From JACQAP01 sp035275265 (GTDB taxonomy: Bacteria > Pseudomonadota > Gammaproteobacteria > Burkholderiales > JACQAP01), in assembly GCA_035275265.1 (NCBI GenBank), contig DATENC010000006.1, forward strand, positions 430,315-494,314: a stretch of 64,000 nucleotides of DNA. The letters are read 5' to 3'. Of this stretch, positions 44,396 to 53,910 are shown in pieces; position 1 is the stretch's first letter, and every line of letters starts with the position of its first letter. The notes below the pieces were generated by a model. The model was not told the DNA's origin. It was given only the letters and a program-made list of their open reading frames with translations, and did no database searches. A program made the position numbers and the translations under genes.

Positions 44396-45046
44396 TCAAA
44401 CGGTCGCGACTGAAACCTCTCCCCGGTCGATGGTGTACACCACGTCGAGGATTTCCTGGGAGTGCGAGAGATCGGACTCGGTAAGGATGACCGAAAGCCC
44501 CTGGCTTTTCAGTCCCGCAATCACTTCCGCGAGCCGGTGCGCCAGCACCGGCGCTACACCCTCGAACGGCTCGTCGAGGAGCAGCAGCTTGGTGCCGCAC
44601 ATCAGTGCGCGGGCCAATGCCACCAGTTTCTGCTGGCCACCAGAAAGCTGCAGCGCCTTGCGGCCGGCAAAGGTTTCGACTTCGGGAATCATCTTGTATA
44701 CCTGTGCCAGTCGCGCCTGCGATTCCGCAACGCCAGTGGCCCACGCCGGAATCAGTACGTTTTCCTCGACGGTCAGTTGCGGAACGAGGCGCCGGTCCTC
44801 GGGCATGTAACCGATGCCGGCACGTGCACGCCGGTGGGTTGGCATCTTGTCGAGCGGCACTTCGTCGAAACGGATCGTGCCTTGGCGTGCCGGGAGAATA
44901 CCCATCACGGAGCGTATCAGAGTGGTCTTGCCGGCGCCGTTGCGACCGATCAGGCCGGCGAACTTTCCTGTCGGTACCTCCATGCTGACCCCGCGCAGAA
45001 TGCCGACCGACTGGATGGAGACGCCGAGCCCTTCAATGCGCAGCAT
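44396..45046 (-). CDS. livF: Branched-chain amino acid type ABC transporter, ATP-binding protein LivF
   Basis: 216 residues, slightly short for LivF. Walker A GRNGAGKTT, signature LSGGQQKLVALARAL and Walker B LLLLDEP are all present. Second ATPase of the five-gene uptake system encoded on this strand (44.4-49.0 kb); it overlaps livG by 14 bases. The system imports branched-chain amino acids, amides, urea or related compounds; which one is unknown. Confidence 0.92.
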   Translation of the reverse strand: MLRIEGLGVSIQSVGILRGVSMEVPTGKFAGLIGRNGAGKTTLIRSVMGILPARQGTIRFDEVPLDKMPTHRRARAGIGYMPEDRRLVPQLTVEENVLIPAWATGVAESQARLAQVYKMIPEVETFAGRKALQLSGGQQKLVALARALMCGTKLLLLDEPFEGVAPVLAHRLAEVIAGLKSQGLSVILTESDLSHSQEILDVVYTIDRGEVSVATV

Positions 45047-45815
45047 GCTTGCCTCCGCCGGCGGAGCGCGCCTCGCCAGTCACGTACTTTCGCACCTCGG
45101 TGTCATTGAGGACGATGGCGGGTTCGCCGTCGGCGATGATCCTGCCCTCGTAGAACGCCAGCACACGATGGGTATAGCGGTTGACGATCTCCATGTCGTG
45201 CTCGACGAACAACACTGTGACCTGCTGCGCTCGCACCGCTTCCATGACCATGTCCATCAAGCCGAACTTCTCGTCCGCCGAAACGCCCGAGGTGGGTTCG
45301 TCGAGCAGCAGAATTTTCGGTTTCACCGCCATGGCCATGGCGATATCGAGCAACTTGCGCACGCCCTCGGGCAGCACGCCGGCCGGCTTGTCGCGATAAC
45401 CGGTGAGATTGAAGCGTTCCAGTATCGAGTCCACCGTTTCGTCGGGGGTGCCGGCATAGGGACTCGCGTCCGCCCATTTGCCGCCGCCGGAGGCCACGAT
45501 GCCAACGCCGACCAGCAGATTCTCAAACACCGACAGCGTGTTGAACAACTGCGGGATCTGAAACGAACGGCAGATGCCGAGCCGCGTAATCTGGCGCGGC
45601 GCCAGGGGCGTGATGTCGCGGCTGCCGAACACGATGCTGCCGGAGCTGGGCTTCAGGTAGCCGGTGACCATGTTGATGAACGTGGTCTTGCCAGCGCCGT
45701 TGCTGCCTATCAACCCTACCACGCTATCGCGTTCGACGGCGACGTTGATATCCGCCGCCGCAGTAACAGCGCCGAAACTCTTGTTCAGCCCCCTCGCTTC
45801 CAGAACGGCGGCCAT
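45033..45815 (-). CDS. livG: Branched-chain amino acid type ABC transporter, ATP-binding protein LivG
   Basis: 260 residues. Walker A GSNGAGKTTFINM, the LivG-typical insertion ITPLAPRQITRLGICRSFQIP, Walker B ILLLDEPTSGV and the H-loop LFVEHDME are visible. The ABC signature is degenerate: LPEGVRKLLDIAMAMA in place of LSGGQ. The gene starts one base after the livM stop region and overlaps livF. Confidence 0.93.
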   Translation of the reverse strand: MAAVLEARGLNKSFGAVTAAADINVAVERDSVVGLIGSNGAGKTTFINMVTGYLKPSSGSIVFGSRDITPLAPRQITRLGICRSFQIPQLFNTLSVFENLLVGVGIVASGGGKWADASPYAGTPDETVDSILERFNLTGYRDKPAGVLPEGVRKLLDIAMAMAVKPKILLLDEPTSGVSADEKFGLMDMVMEAVRAQQVTVLFVEHDMEIVNRYTHRVLAFYEGRIIADGEPAIVLNDTEVRKYVTGEARSAGGGKHAAH

Positions 45816-45816
45816 C

Positions 45817-46788
45817 TCAGGCGGCCTTTCGCATTCTGGTGAACAACGACCACAAACCGCCAGGCAGGAACATGATCACCAACAGCATGGTAGTGCCGAG
45901 CGCCATCTGCCAGGTGTTGGGCGAGTATTCGTATGCGAAGCTGCGTATGGTTTCGAAGATGAATGCGCCGAGGAAGGGTGCCAGCACGCTGCCGGTGCCG
46001 GCAAGAATTGCGACAAAGACGAACTCCCCCGATGTGGTCCAGTAAGACATCTCGGGATCGATGTGGCCGACGCTCACAGCGGCCATCGCGCCGCCCAGCC
46101 CGGCCAGCACTGCCGACATCACGTAGTTGACGTGGATCGTGTTGCGCACGGACGCACCCATATACTCGACGCGCAGTTCGTTGTCTCGTATCGCGCCGGC
46201 CAACCGGCCCATGTGCGATGCCAGGTACTTGTGCATGCAAACGGCGGCGACGAAGGCGACGAGCACGGTGACGGCAAAGATCAGGTAGCGCTCGAACTCG
46301 GTGCCCGCAATGCGTATCCCGAAAAGCGTCTTTGCCGCGACGTTGAAGCCGTCGGAACTGCCCAACGCGGACGTCTTCACCAGCAGTCCATAGAGAATCA
46401 TCGAAAAGGCGAGCGAGAGCATGGCGAAGAAGATGTCGCGATACTTGCGCAGCAGCAACCCGAGCAGGGCCGAGCCCACCCCGGTGACCGCAACTGCGGC
46501 AAGCAACATGACCGCGATATCCGAGACACCGAACAGGACGTCGAGCGTGCCGGCGGCGTAGGCGCCCAGGCAGTAGTACAACCCGTGGCCGAAAGACACA
46601 ACACCGGTGCGCATCAGCAACATCATGCCGAGCACCACCATGCCGTAGCACAGCGATACTGTGATAAGGAACATTGCCCAGCGCGGTAGGAGCGGCCCCG
46701 CCACAAGCAGAGCAACCAATACGATGGAAAGTATGCGCAAGGTAAGGTCGCGCTTCAAGACTCGTGCGCTTCCCGCGCCATAGATCAT
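45817..46788 (-). CDS. livM: Branched-chain amino acid type ABC transporter, permease LivM
   Basis: 323 residues with about ten hydrophobic helices and the LivM pattern SFGHGLYYCLGAYAAGTLDV near the first third and SYWTTSGEFVFVAILAGTGSVLAPFLGAF near the end. Inner-membrane channel half. It overlaps livH by 4 bases (ATGA). Confidence 0.93.
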   Translation of the reverse strand: MIYGAGSARVLKRDLTLRILSIVLVALLVAGPLLPRWAMFLITVSLCYGMVVLGMMLLMRTGVVSFGHGLYYCLGAYAAGTLDVLFGVSDIAVMLLAAVAVTGVGSALLGLLLRKYRDIFFAMLSLAFSMILYGLLVKTSALGSSDGFNVAAKTLFGIRIAGTEFERYLIFAVTVLVAFVAAVCMHKYLASHMGRLAGAIRDNELRVEYMGASVRNTIHVNYVMSAVLAGLGGAMAAVSVGHIDPEMSYWTTSGEFVFVAILAGTGSVLAPFLGAFIFETIRSFAYEYSPNTWQMALGTTMLLVIMFLPGGLWSLFTRMRKAA

Positions 46789-47681
46789 ATCTTGCGCGCC
46801 TCGGGCACACTGAACAGTCCCTTGGGACGCATGATGAGCACGACCGCCATAACGAAATAGATCGCGAACAAGTCGAGTTCAGGCCGGTAGTGAACTGCGG
46901 CCGAACGCACCAGCCCGACCAGGATGGCGGCCAGCGCCGCACCGGGCAAACTGCCGAGGCCGCCGATCACCACGACCGCGAAGGCGAGCACGATGGTCTC
47001 CGCGCCGATTCCGGGCTGAACCGAAATCATGGGTGCGGTAAGCGCGCCGCCTACGGCGCCGAGCATGGCGCCGACGGTGAAGGTGACGAAATAAACCAGG
47101 CCCACATTGATTCCCATCGCCGCGGCCATTTCGCGGTCATGAATGACCGCAACCAGCATTTTGCCGCGGCGCGTCCTGGTGAGCACCCACGCCAAGGTGA
47201 CGCCGATCAGGACTGCGGCCCCGAACAGCACAAGGTTATAGACCGGATAGGTCAGGTCGCCCACGTCAAAACTGCCGAGCAGACCATACGGTTGGTACAG
47301 AAAATAGGGATCGACGCCCCAGGTGAGCTTGATGAAGTCCTCCAGGATCAGGAACACCGCGTAGGTGACCAGCACCAGGACGATTTCATCCTTGCCGTAC
47401 ATGAAACGCAGCAGGCCACGCTCGATCACCGGCCCTGCGACCAGCCCGACCAAAATCGCCGCGAGCAGCATCACGGCGTAACTTCCCATCGGCGCGTGAC
47501 CCTGGTTGATCCAGTAGCCGGCGAGAGCCGCGGCGCTGTAGGCCCCAAGCGCGTACAGGCTGCCGTGCGCGATGTTAAGGATTTTCATCACGCCGTAAAT
47601 CAGCGTGAGTCCGACGGCGATGATGAACAGCCACGACGAGTAGATCAGCCCGTCGATGACGACCGCGACCAGCTGGTTCAT
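46785..47681 (-). CDS. livH: Branched-chain amino acid type ABC transporter, permease LivH
   Basis: 298 residues with about eight hydrophobic helices. Typical segments are VVIDGLIYSSWLFIIAVGLTLIYGVMKILNIAHGSLYALGAY and VVVIGGLGSLPGAALAAILVGL. Second channel half, between the binding-protein gene and livM. Confidence 0.93.
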   Translation of the reverse strand: MNQLVAVVIDGLIYSSWLFIIAVGLTLIYGVMKILNIAHGSLYALGAYSAAALAGYWINQGHAPMGSYAVMLLAAILVGLVAGPVIERGLLRFMYGKDEIVLVLVTYAVFLILEDFIKLTWGVDPYFLYQPYGLLGSFDVGDLTYPVYNLVLFGAAVLIGVTLAWVLTRTRRGKMLVAVIHDREMAAAMGINVGLVYFVTFTVGAMLGAVGGALTAPMISVQPGIGAETIVLAFAVVVIGGLGSLPGAALAAILVGLVRSAAVHYRPELDLFAIYFVMAVVLIMRPKGLFSVPEARKI

Positions 47682-47691
47682 GCTCGCGGTT

Positions 47692-48990
47692 CTACCACTT
47701 GCCCGGTTTCATCCCCGCCTTGATCCAGTCCAGGCTCTTCACCCCCTCGGGAGGCTGGACGCGCTCCAGCGGGTAGTACTTGATGTTTCCGACCGTGACC
47801 TGGCCGTTGACCGTGCGTGTGGTGCCGTAGGCGGTGCCGGTTACCGCCTGATGGCCCTTGCCGAGCTTCATCATGACCTTGCCGGCCGGCGAATCGAAAT
47901 TGAGAAACTCGAATGCCTTGATCACCTCGTCGGTCGCGGGCGCACCGCCGGCACCGCGCGCTTTCTCGTAGGCCGCCTTCAGTCCCAGAAACGCCATGGC
48001 CACGCTGTAGGCCGGATAGTTCGGATAGATTTCGGCGCGCTCTTTGTAGATCTGGCGCAGCCAGTCGTTGAGTGCGCTCTTCTGCGCGTACACGCCATTC
48101 GGGCCGCGCGCGCCGACAATGGTGCCGTCGGGCATGTTGCCTGCCAGGCGATGCAGATAAGGTTCGCCCGCCACCAGCACCAGCTGGCTGCGATTGAACA
48201 GCCCGCGGGGCGTGGCCTGCAGCATAAAGGCCTCGAGGTCGCCGCCCCAGAGACTGGAATGGATTACGTCAGAGTTCGTTTGCAGCAGGGCAGAGATTTC
48301 GGGACCGTATTGCCCGGCGCCGAACTTCGGCATCTGCGACGAAGTTATCTCGGACTCGGGCTTGAGCGTTTCCATCACCGCGGTGAAATCGGCCCACGAA
48401 TCCTGGCCCCACGCGTAGTTTTGGTTGATGCCGGCAAAACTCTTTACCGCAGGCCGGTTCTCGAGCAGGTACAAGGCGCCCGCTACCGCGTCCATCGTAG
48501 CGTGCGAGCGGGTGCGGAATACGTATTTGTAGCCCGCCTCCTCGAAGACGCGCGGCGTGCCGCAGTCGAACAGGATGGTGAGGGTTTTCAATTCTTCCGC
48601 TACCGGTGCTACCGCGAGACAGTCGCCGCTGGAGATGTAGCCGATGACGAAATCGACGTTCTGGCGCTCGACCAGGTTGCGCAATTCGGTTACCTGTTTG
48701 GTTGCGCCTCCGGCTTCGTCCACGATTGTGAGTTCCAACGGGGTTCCGCCGAATCCCTTCTTGTTGTAGGGCGCGGGCGCCCTTCCGGCATTCAGCGATT
48801 CGACAATTGCTTCGGCCGCGATTTTGGCCGGCACGCCGAAGGGCCCTGCCGCCGGGCCGGAGAGGAACGTGACCAAACCAATGCGGATCGGCTTGTCCTG
48901 CGCATGGCCGGATGCGCAAACCATGGTCAGCGCCACGCCAGCCAGCACTGCGGCCACCGTTTTCAGGGGTCGAAACAGATTCCCGTCCAT
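47692..48990 (-). CDS. ABC transporter periplasmic substrate-binding protein (LivK family)
   Basis: 432 residues with a signal peptide (VAAVLAGVALTMVCASGHA, cleaved before QDKPIRIG). The mature start PIRIGLVTFLSGPAAGPFG is that of the type I periplasmic binding fold. It is longer than LivJ/K (about 370), closer to aromatic, amide or urea receptors of this family. It is the first gene of the five-gene operon. Two Cys (SGDCLAV and LFDCGTP) may form a disulfide. The ligand cannot be named. Confidence 0.88.
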   Translation of the reverse strand: MDGNLFRPLKTVAAVLAGVALTMVCASGHAQDKPIRIGLVTFLSGPAAGPFGVPAKIAAEAIVESLNAGRAPAPYNKKGFGGTPLELTIVDEAGGATKQVTELRNLVERQNVDFVIGYISSGDCLAVAPVAEELKTLTILFDCGTPRVFEEAGYKYVFRTRSHATMDAVAGALYLLENRPAVKSFAGINQNYAWGQDSWADFTAVMETLKPESEITSSQMPKFGAGQYGPEISALLQTNSDVIHSSLWGGDLEAFMLQATPRGLFNRSQLVLVAGEPYLHRLAGNMPDGTIVGARGPNGVYAQKSALNDWLRQIYKERAEIYPNYPAYSVAMAFLGLKAAYEKARGAGGAPATDEVIKAFEFLNFDSPAGKVMMKLGKGHQAVTGTAYGTTRTVNGQVTVGNIKYYPLERVQPPEGVKSLDWIKAGMKPGKW

Positions 48991-49111
48991 GATCTCCTCC
49001 CTCGTTTACTTATTGAACAAAACGGTTGCAACGTGCGATGAACCTCGCTGAAACTCTGGATCAGCTTGACCGTCTTCCGAAAGGCTATGCGCCCGCGCGC
49101 CGCGATGTCAA

Positions 49112-50011
49112 TCAACCGCGAATTTCGCCGAGCAACGCGTCGATGGCGGCCTGTGCCGGAGCTAGATAAGAGCCGCCGAAAAGATTCAGGTGATTGAGCA
49201 AATGGTACAGGTTGTAGAGCTGCTTGCGTACCCGATAACCCGGGTCGAGCGGCCACGCGTCGTCGTAGCCGCGATAAAACGCCGGCGGGAAGCCGCCAAA
49301 CAACTCGGTCATGGCCAGGTCGGCTTCGCGGTCGCCATAGTACACCGCAGGGTCGAAGATCGCGGGTTCACCGTCCGCGAGGACCGCAGCATTGCCGCTC
49401 CACAGGTCGCCGTGCAGGAGCGAAGCTCCCGGCCGATGGCCGGTAAAGAATGCATCGAGTTCGGTGCGCAGCTTGTCTCCCGAGGATTGCAGCCGGCCGC
49501 CGTAACCGTTGCGCTGGGCAAGTTGCAACTGGAATCCGATCCGGCGTTCGCGCAGAAACACGATCCAGTCGTCGCACCACTCGTTATGTTGTGGCGTGGA
49601 GCCGATAGTGTTGTTCCGTTCCCAGCCGAAGTTCGCGGCGGTACACCGATGCAACAAAGCCAATTGTGCCCCGAGGGCGGACATACCTTTTGTGGTATTG
49701 CCGAATTCGAGGTGTTCCAACACGATCCACGAAAAGAACGCATCGGAACCGCAACAAATTGGTACCGGCACGCGTACCGCTTCCGTTGCCGCGAGCTCCT
49801 TGAGCCCCGCGAACTCGGCCTGGAACATCTCCAGCCGCGCGGCCAAGTTGAGCTTGACGAAAAAGTGTTGTCCATCGCTGTCGAGCCGGAATGCACGGTT
49901 GATCGAACCGCCGCCGGCGGGTTCGGCGCGCGATACCGTAAAAGGCGAGCCGGTGGCGCGGCTGAGATCGGCAGCGATTGCCTGCCAGGTTGTCGAGTCG
50001 GGCGCCGTCAC
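49112..50011 (-). CDS. Fructosamine kinase family protein
   Basis: 299 residues. A protein-kinase-like fold acting on fructosamines or ribulosamines, a deglycation repair role in relatives. Typical features are FTVSRAEPAGGGSINRAFRL near the ATP loop, the KL lysine region in FFVKLNLA, the catalytic loop LHGDLWSGN and IFDPAVYYGDREADLAMTELFGGF. The start ATG is at 50011; argH lies 24 bases upstream on the same strand, so the two may be co-transcribed. Confidence 0.92.
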   Translation of the reverse strand: MTAPDSTTWQAIAADLSRATGSPFTVSRAEPAGGGSINRAFRLDSDGQHFFVKLNLAARLEMFQAEFAGLKELAATEAVRVPVPICCGSDAFFSWIVLEHLEFGNTTKGMSALGAQLALLHRCTAANFGWERNNTIGSTPQHNEWCDDWIVFLRERRIGFQLQLAQRNGYGGRLQSSGDKLRTELDAFFTGHRPGASLLHGDLWSGNAAVLADGEPAIFDPAVYYGDREADLAMTELFGGFPPAFYRGYDDAWPLDPGYRVRKQLYNLYHLLNHLNLFGGSYLAPAQAAIDALLGEIRG

Positions 50012-50035
50012 AACGCCCAGCCTGCGCGGGATGGG

Positions 50036-51445
50036 CTAGCGCGCGGCCAGCCAGGCACGGGCGCGGACGATTGCAGCGCGCACCTGGGTCGGCGCGGTAC
50101 CGCCGACATGAGCGCGCGCGGCGACCGAGCCCTCGAGCGACAGCTTGCCAAGCACCTCACTATCGATAAGCTTGGAGAACTGCTGCAACTGTTCGACGCT
50201 GAGTTGCGTGAGGCCCACACCATTTTCAGCAGCGAAACGCACAGCGCGCGCAACCACTTCATGGGCGTCGCGAAACGGCAATCCCTTTCTCACCAGATGG
50301 TCCGCCAGGTCGGTTGCCGTGGGGTGACCCTCTGCAAGCGCTGCGCGCATCGCGTCCTTGTTGACGGTGATGCCCCCGACCATGTCGGCATAGATCGTGA
50401 GCGCGGCGGTCAGCGTGTCCACCGTGTCGAACAGCGGCTCTTTGTCTTCCTGGTTGTCCTTGTTGTAGGCCAGCGGCTGTCCCTTCATCAGGGTGAGCAG
50501 TGCCACAAGGTGGCCGGTGATACGCCCGGTCTTGCCGCGCACCAGTTCCGGCACATCGGGGTTTTTCTTTTGCGGCATCATCGACGAGCCGGTGCAGAAC
50601 CGGTCGGCGAGCGTGATGAAGCCGAAGCGCGGGTTCATCCACAGGATCAATTCCTCCGAGAGCCGCGACAGATGCGTCATGGTCAGCGCCGCGCAGGCGC
50701 AGAACTCGATGGCGAAATCGCGATCCGACACCGCATCGAGCGAGTTCTCGCACACGCCGTCGAAGCCCAGGTCCCGGGCGACGCGCTCGCGATCGATCGG
50801 GTACGTCGTGCCGGCGAGCGCCGCGGCCCCCAGAGGCAGCACGTTAAGTCGCATGCGGCAGTCGCTGAAGCGCGTTGCGTCGCGCTTCATCATCTCGAAG
50901 TAGGCCAGCAGATGATGCGCGAAACTCACCGGCTGAGCGACCTGCAGATGCGTGTAGCCGGGCATGAGCGTATCGATGTGATGTTCAGCCAGATCGAGCA
51001 GGCTTTTCTGGAAGGTGTGGGTCAGCGCAACGATTTCGTCTACAGCCCAGCGCAAGTAGAGCCGGATATCGGTCGCGACCTGATCATTGCGCGAACGCCC
51101 GGTATGCAGCCGTTTGCCGGCGTCGCCGACCAGGTCGGTGAGCCGCTTCTCGATATTCAGGTGAACATCCTCCAGATCGACCGACCAACTGAACTTCTCC
51201 TGACGGATGTCCCCGAGGATCGTTTTCATGCCGCGTTCGATGTCGGCAAGATCTTTGGCTGGGAGCACGCCGACCGCATGCAGCATGCGCGCGTGAGACA
51301 GCGAAGCGACGATATCGAATTCCGCGAGACGTTTGTCGAATAGGACGGACGCGGTATAGCGTTTCACCAGTTCCTGCACCGGTTCGCTGAAGCGGCCGGA
51401 CCAGACGTTGCCGGCGCCGTACGCGGGTTTTTCCTTGGGTTGCAT
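50036..51445 (-). CDS. argH: Argininosuccinate lyase
   Basis: 469 residues. It splits argininosuccinate into arginine and fumarate, the last step of arginine synthesis. Signature GSSMMPQKKNPDVPEL is intact, as are TGRSRNDQVATD and YTHLQVAQPVSFAHHLL. The start MQPKEKPAYGAGNVWSGRF fits the family. It is divergent from the sensor-kinase gene with a 21-base gap. Confidence 0.97.
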   Translation of the reverse strand: MQPKEKPAYGAGNVWSGRFSEPVQELVKRYTASVLFDKRLAEFDIVASLSHARMLHAVGVLPAKDLADIERGMKTILGDIRQEKFSWSVDLEDVHLNIEKRLTDLVGDAGKRLHTGRSRNDQVATDIRLYLRWAVDEIVALTHTFQKSLLDLAEHHIDTLMPGYTHLQVAQPVSFAHHLLAYFEMMKRDATRFSDCRMRLNVLPLGAAALAGTTYPIDRERVARDLGFDGVCENSLDAVSDRDFAIEFCACAALTMTHLSRLSEELILWMNPRFGFITLADRFCTGSSMMPQKKNPDVPELVRGKTGRITGHLVALLTLMKGQPLAYNKDNQEDKEPLFDTVDTLTAALTIYADMVGGITVNKDAMRAALAEGHPTATDLADHLVRKGLPFRDAHEVVARAVRFAAENGVGLTQLSVEQLQQFSKLIDSEVLGKLSLEGSVAARAHVGGTAPTQVRAAIVRARAWLAAR

Positions 51446-51466
51446 TAAGGTCTTGCCCTGTTCACA

Positions 51467-52531
51467 ATGACTTGGTTAAGCGCCTGTTCTGCCGTGATTT
51501 TTGGCCTGAATCAGCCCATGGCAAGTATAAATCAAAACCGTTACCCGAACCTTCTTCCGAATTTCCGCAATCTGGGCGTCATGTTGCGTTTGATAGTGAT
51601 CGTCTTTGGGATGACTATCTTTGGAGCAGCACTGAAATCCGCGAACTGGGTCGACATGCACGATCAGTGGCTGAGTATTTCCGCGCTGGCGCAGCCGATG
51701 CTCATACTTTCGCTGCTGCTCCTCGGACTCGCTGATCGCTGGCTGCACAGGCTGGATTACCCGCTGGCGGTGGCGGTGATCGTGGCGGTCGAACTTGGAA
51801 TTGCGTCCCTGGTGGTGATCGCGACCTGGTCGGTGATTACTCCGGGTACGCCCGGGTTGGTGCGCACCGGGTTCTTTACCGCCGTGGCCACGCTGCTCGT
51901 GCTTGCCTACTTCAATTTGCGCAGCCGGATGCTGTCGCCGGCGCTGACGGAGGCAAGGTTGCAGGCGTTGCAGGCGCGCATTCGCCCGCATTTCCTGTTC
52001 AACAGCATCAATGCGGTCCTGTCCCTGGTGCGTAGCGAGCCGCGTCGCGCCGAGACTGCGCTCGAAGACCTTGCCGACCTGTTTCGAGTGCTAATGGCCG
52101 ATAACCGCGATCTGGTGCCGCTCGAGCGCGAAGTTGAACTGTGCCGCCAGTACCTCGGACTGGAAACGCTGCGGCTGGGCGATCGCCTGCGTGTTCAGTG
52201 GCAGGTCGACAAGATGCCCGCGGACGCGTTGGTACCGCCGCTACTGTTGCAACCGTTGCTGGAGAACGCGGTCTATCACGGCATCGAGCCGTCGATGGAA
52301 CCCGGGGTCATCAGCATCCAGATCTCCAGCGATCGCGACCGGATGCAGATGTTGTTGAGCAATCCGTTCCGCGAGACGGGCAGCCATCACAGCGGCAACA
52401 AGATGGCGCTCGCAAACATAAGGGAGCGGCTGTCACTGCATTTCGACGCCGAAGCCAGCCTGCAAACCCGCACCAGCGACGGACACTACGAAGTGCGCAT
52501 CACACTTCCGTACGTGAGGGAGAAAGCGTGA
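51467..52531 (+). CDS. LytS/AlgZ-family sensor histidine kinase
   Basis: 354 residues from ATG 51467; ATG 51518 is an alternative, as neither has a good ribosome site. Four transmembrane helices fill about residues 35-150 with no periplasmic sensor domain. The LytS-type His_kinase region has H175 in RIRPHFLFNSINAVLSL, and the ATP lid is in LLQPLLENAVYHG and KMALANIRERL. It pairs with the AlgR-like regulator gene it overlaps by 4 bases. The same arrangement (algZ/algR next to argH and hemC) is known in Pseudomonas. Confidence 0.92.
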   Translation: MTWLSACSAVIFGLNQPMASINQNRYPNLLPNFRNLGVMLRLIVIVFGMTIFGAALKSANWVDMHDQWLSISALAQPMLILSLLLLGLADRWLHRLDYPLAVAVIVAVELGIASLVVIATWSVITPGTPGLVRTGFFTAVATLLVLAYFNLRSRMLSPALTEARLQALQARIRPHFLFNSINAVLSLVRSEPRRAETALEDLADLFRVLMADNRDLVPLEREVELCRQYLGLETLRLGDRLRVQWQVDKMPADALVPPLLLQPLLENAVYHGIEPSMEPGVISIQISSDRDRMQMLLSNPFRETGSHHSGNKMALANIRERLSLHFDAEASLQTRTSDGHYEVRITLPYVREKA

Positions 52532-53301
52532 GCAAGCATCCGCAGTCCTTGCGTGTGGTGATTACCGACGACGAAGCGCCGGCGCGCAGCCGCATCAAGG
52601 ACCTTCTGGAGGATTGCGCCGGCAGCTTTCCGCTCGAGCTCGCGGGGGAAGCCGCGAGCGGTCGCGAGCTCCTTGCGCTTCTCGAGGAAACCCCTGCCGA
52701 CGTGGTGATTCTGGACATTCGCATGCCGGAAATGGACGGTCTCGAAGTGGCCCAGCACATGCTGAAGCTGCCCGAGCCGCCGTCGGTGATCTTCACCACG
52801 GCCTATAGCGACCACGCCTTGAAAGCCTTCGAGCTGCACGCGGTGGACTATCTTCTGAAGCCGATCCGGCTGCGGCGGCTGCACGACGCGCTTACACGAG
52901 TGCGCGCGATAACGCCACTGCGGTTCGACGTTTTGCAGCAGATCACGCCGGACGCGCGCACCCATCTCTCGGTACAGGAGCGCGGCAAGGTGGTGCTGAT
53001 TCCGGTGCCGGAAATTCTCTACCTGCGCGCCGAGTTGAAGTACGTGACCATTCGCACCGTCCTGCGCGAGTTCCTGCTGGAAGAGCCGCTATCGAAACTC
53101 GAACAGGAGTTTGGCGATCAGTTTGTCCGTATCCACCGCAGCTGCCTGGTGGCGAAAGCGCAAATCGCCGGTTTTGAGAGGGAAGGCGGCGGCGATGGCG
53201 AGGCACGATGGGTGGTGACGCTGGCCGGGCTCGATGAAAAACTGCCGGTCAGCCGCCGCCAACAGCATATCGTCAAGGAACTGGGGCGCACCGTTCTATG
53301 A
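52528..53301 (+). CDS. LytTR-family response regulator (AlgR-like)
   Basis: 257 residues from GTG 52528, with AGGGAGAA eight bases upstream, overlapping the kinase stop. The receiver domain has D14/D15 and phospho-acceptor D63 in VVILDIRMPEMDG; the C-terminal LytTR DNA-binding domain runs from about 150 (GKVVLIPVPEILYLRAELKYVTI...FVRIHRSCLVA). It probably controls envelope or motility genes, by analogy with AlgR. The following exported protein gene overlaps it by 4 bases. Confidence 0.93.
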   Translation: MSKHPQSLRVVITDDEAPARSRIKDLLEDCAGSFPLELAGEAASGRELLALLEETPADVVILDIRMPEMDGLEVAQHMLKLPEPPSVIFTTAYSDHALKAFELHAVDYLLKPIRLRRLHDALTRVRAITPLRFDVLQQITPDARTHLSVQERGKVVLIPVPEILYLRAELKYVTIRTVLREFLLEEPLSKLEQEFGDQFVRIHRSCLVAKAQIAGFEREGGGDGEARWVVTLAGLDEKLPVSRRQQHIVKELGRTVL

Positions 53302-53810
53302 ACGCGCGTTACTACCCAATGTTCCTTTTGCTGATCGCTGGAACAGCATCCGGCGCACAGGCTATCGAATCGCTCGGCTCGCGGCTTTCCGATCTCGACC
53401 GCACACTGTACTCCTGCTCCGGGAACGGCGCGCTTACCCTGTGCAGAGCAGGAGGCAAGTCCCTCGAGCATCTGGGTTTTCCGGTTCTGGGGACAACACT
53501 CGAGTACCGCGGAGGCGTTCTGAATTGTACGACGGTGATTTTCGACGAGGCGCGCTTTTCCGAAGTCGAAGACCGCCTGACGGTGCGGTACCAAGCGCCC
53601 GAGGTTCATGACGAACAGTTGCGCAGCGGCATGGCAGGTTCAATCGTCAACCGGGTGCGCGTCTGGCGCAGCGGCGGAAACGTGGTGATGCTGGAACAAT
53701 TTTCCGGGAAGATCACCAGTTCGGCGCTTCGCTATCTGACGACGGACGGCTACCGGGAACTCATGCGGGCCCGCGATGCCGTGCGCGTTCGCGGCACACG
53801 CGATCTCTAG
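53298..53810 (+). CDS. Hypothetical exported protein coupled to the AlgR-like regulator
   Basis: 170 residues with a signal peptide (YYPMFLLLIAGTASGAQA). It has three Cys in the mature part (YSCSGNG, TLCRAGG, LNCTTV) and alternating beta strands; no domain recognised. The start overlaps the regulator stop as ATGA, so it is probably part of the same operon and could be an accessory or output of the two-component system. Confidence 0.75.
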   Translation: MNARYYPMFLLLIAGTASGAQAIESLGSRLSDLDRTLYSCSGNGALTLCRAGGKSLEHLGFPVLGTTLEYRGGVLNCTTVIFDEARFSEVEDRLTVRYQAPEVHDEQLRSGMAGSIVNRVRVWRSGGNVVMLEQFSGKITSSALRYLTTDGYRELMRARDAVRVRGTRDL

Positions 53811-53910
53811 GGCGGGGTCTGATCAAGTGCCGCTGAAAGCGGCGAAGAATTGACCTATTATTCGAAAACAGGCTCAGATACTCTTCAACCCGGAAACAAG
53901 GAAATGAACA

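Noticed and set aside
44259..44744. Upstream N-terminal extension of the PQQ-type dehydrogenase
   Set aside because: The extension runs into livF in another frame and would hide the lipoprotein signal; the start at 44258 gives a proper lipobox.
49190..51343. 717-codon open frame on the plus strand across argH and the fructosamine kinase gene
   Set aside because: Both overlapped minus-strand genes are well-conserved families; the long frame is a GC-bias shadow with low-complexity Arg/Gln/His composition.
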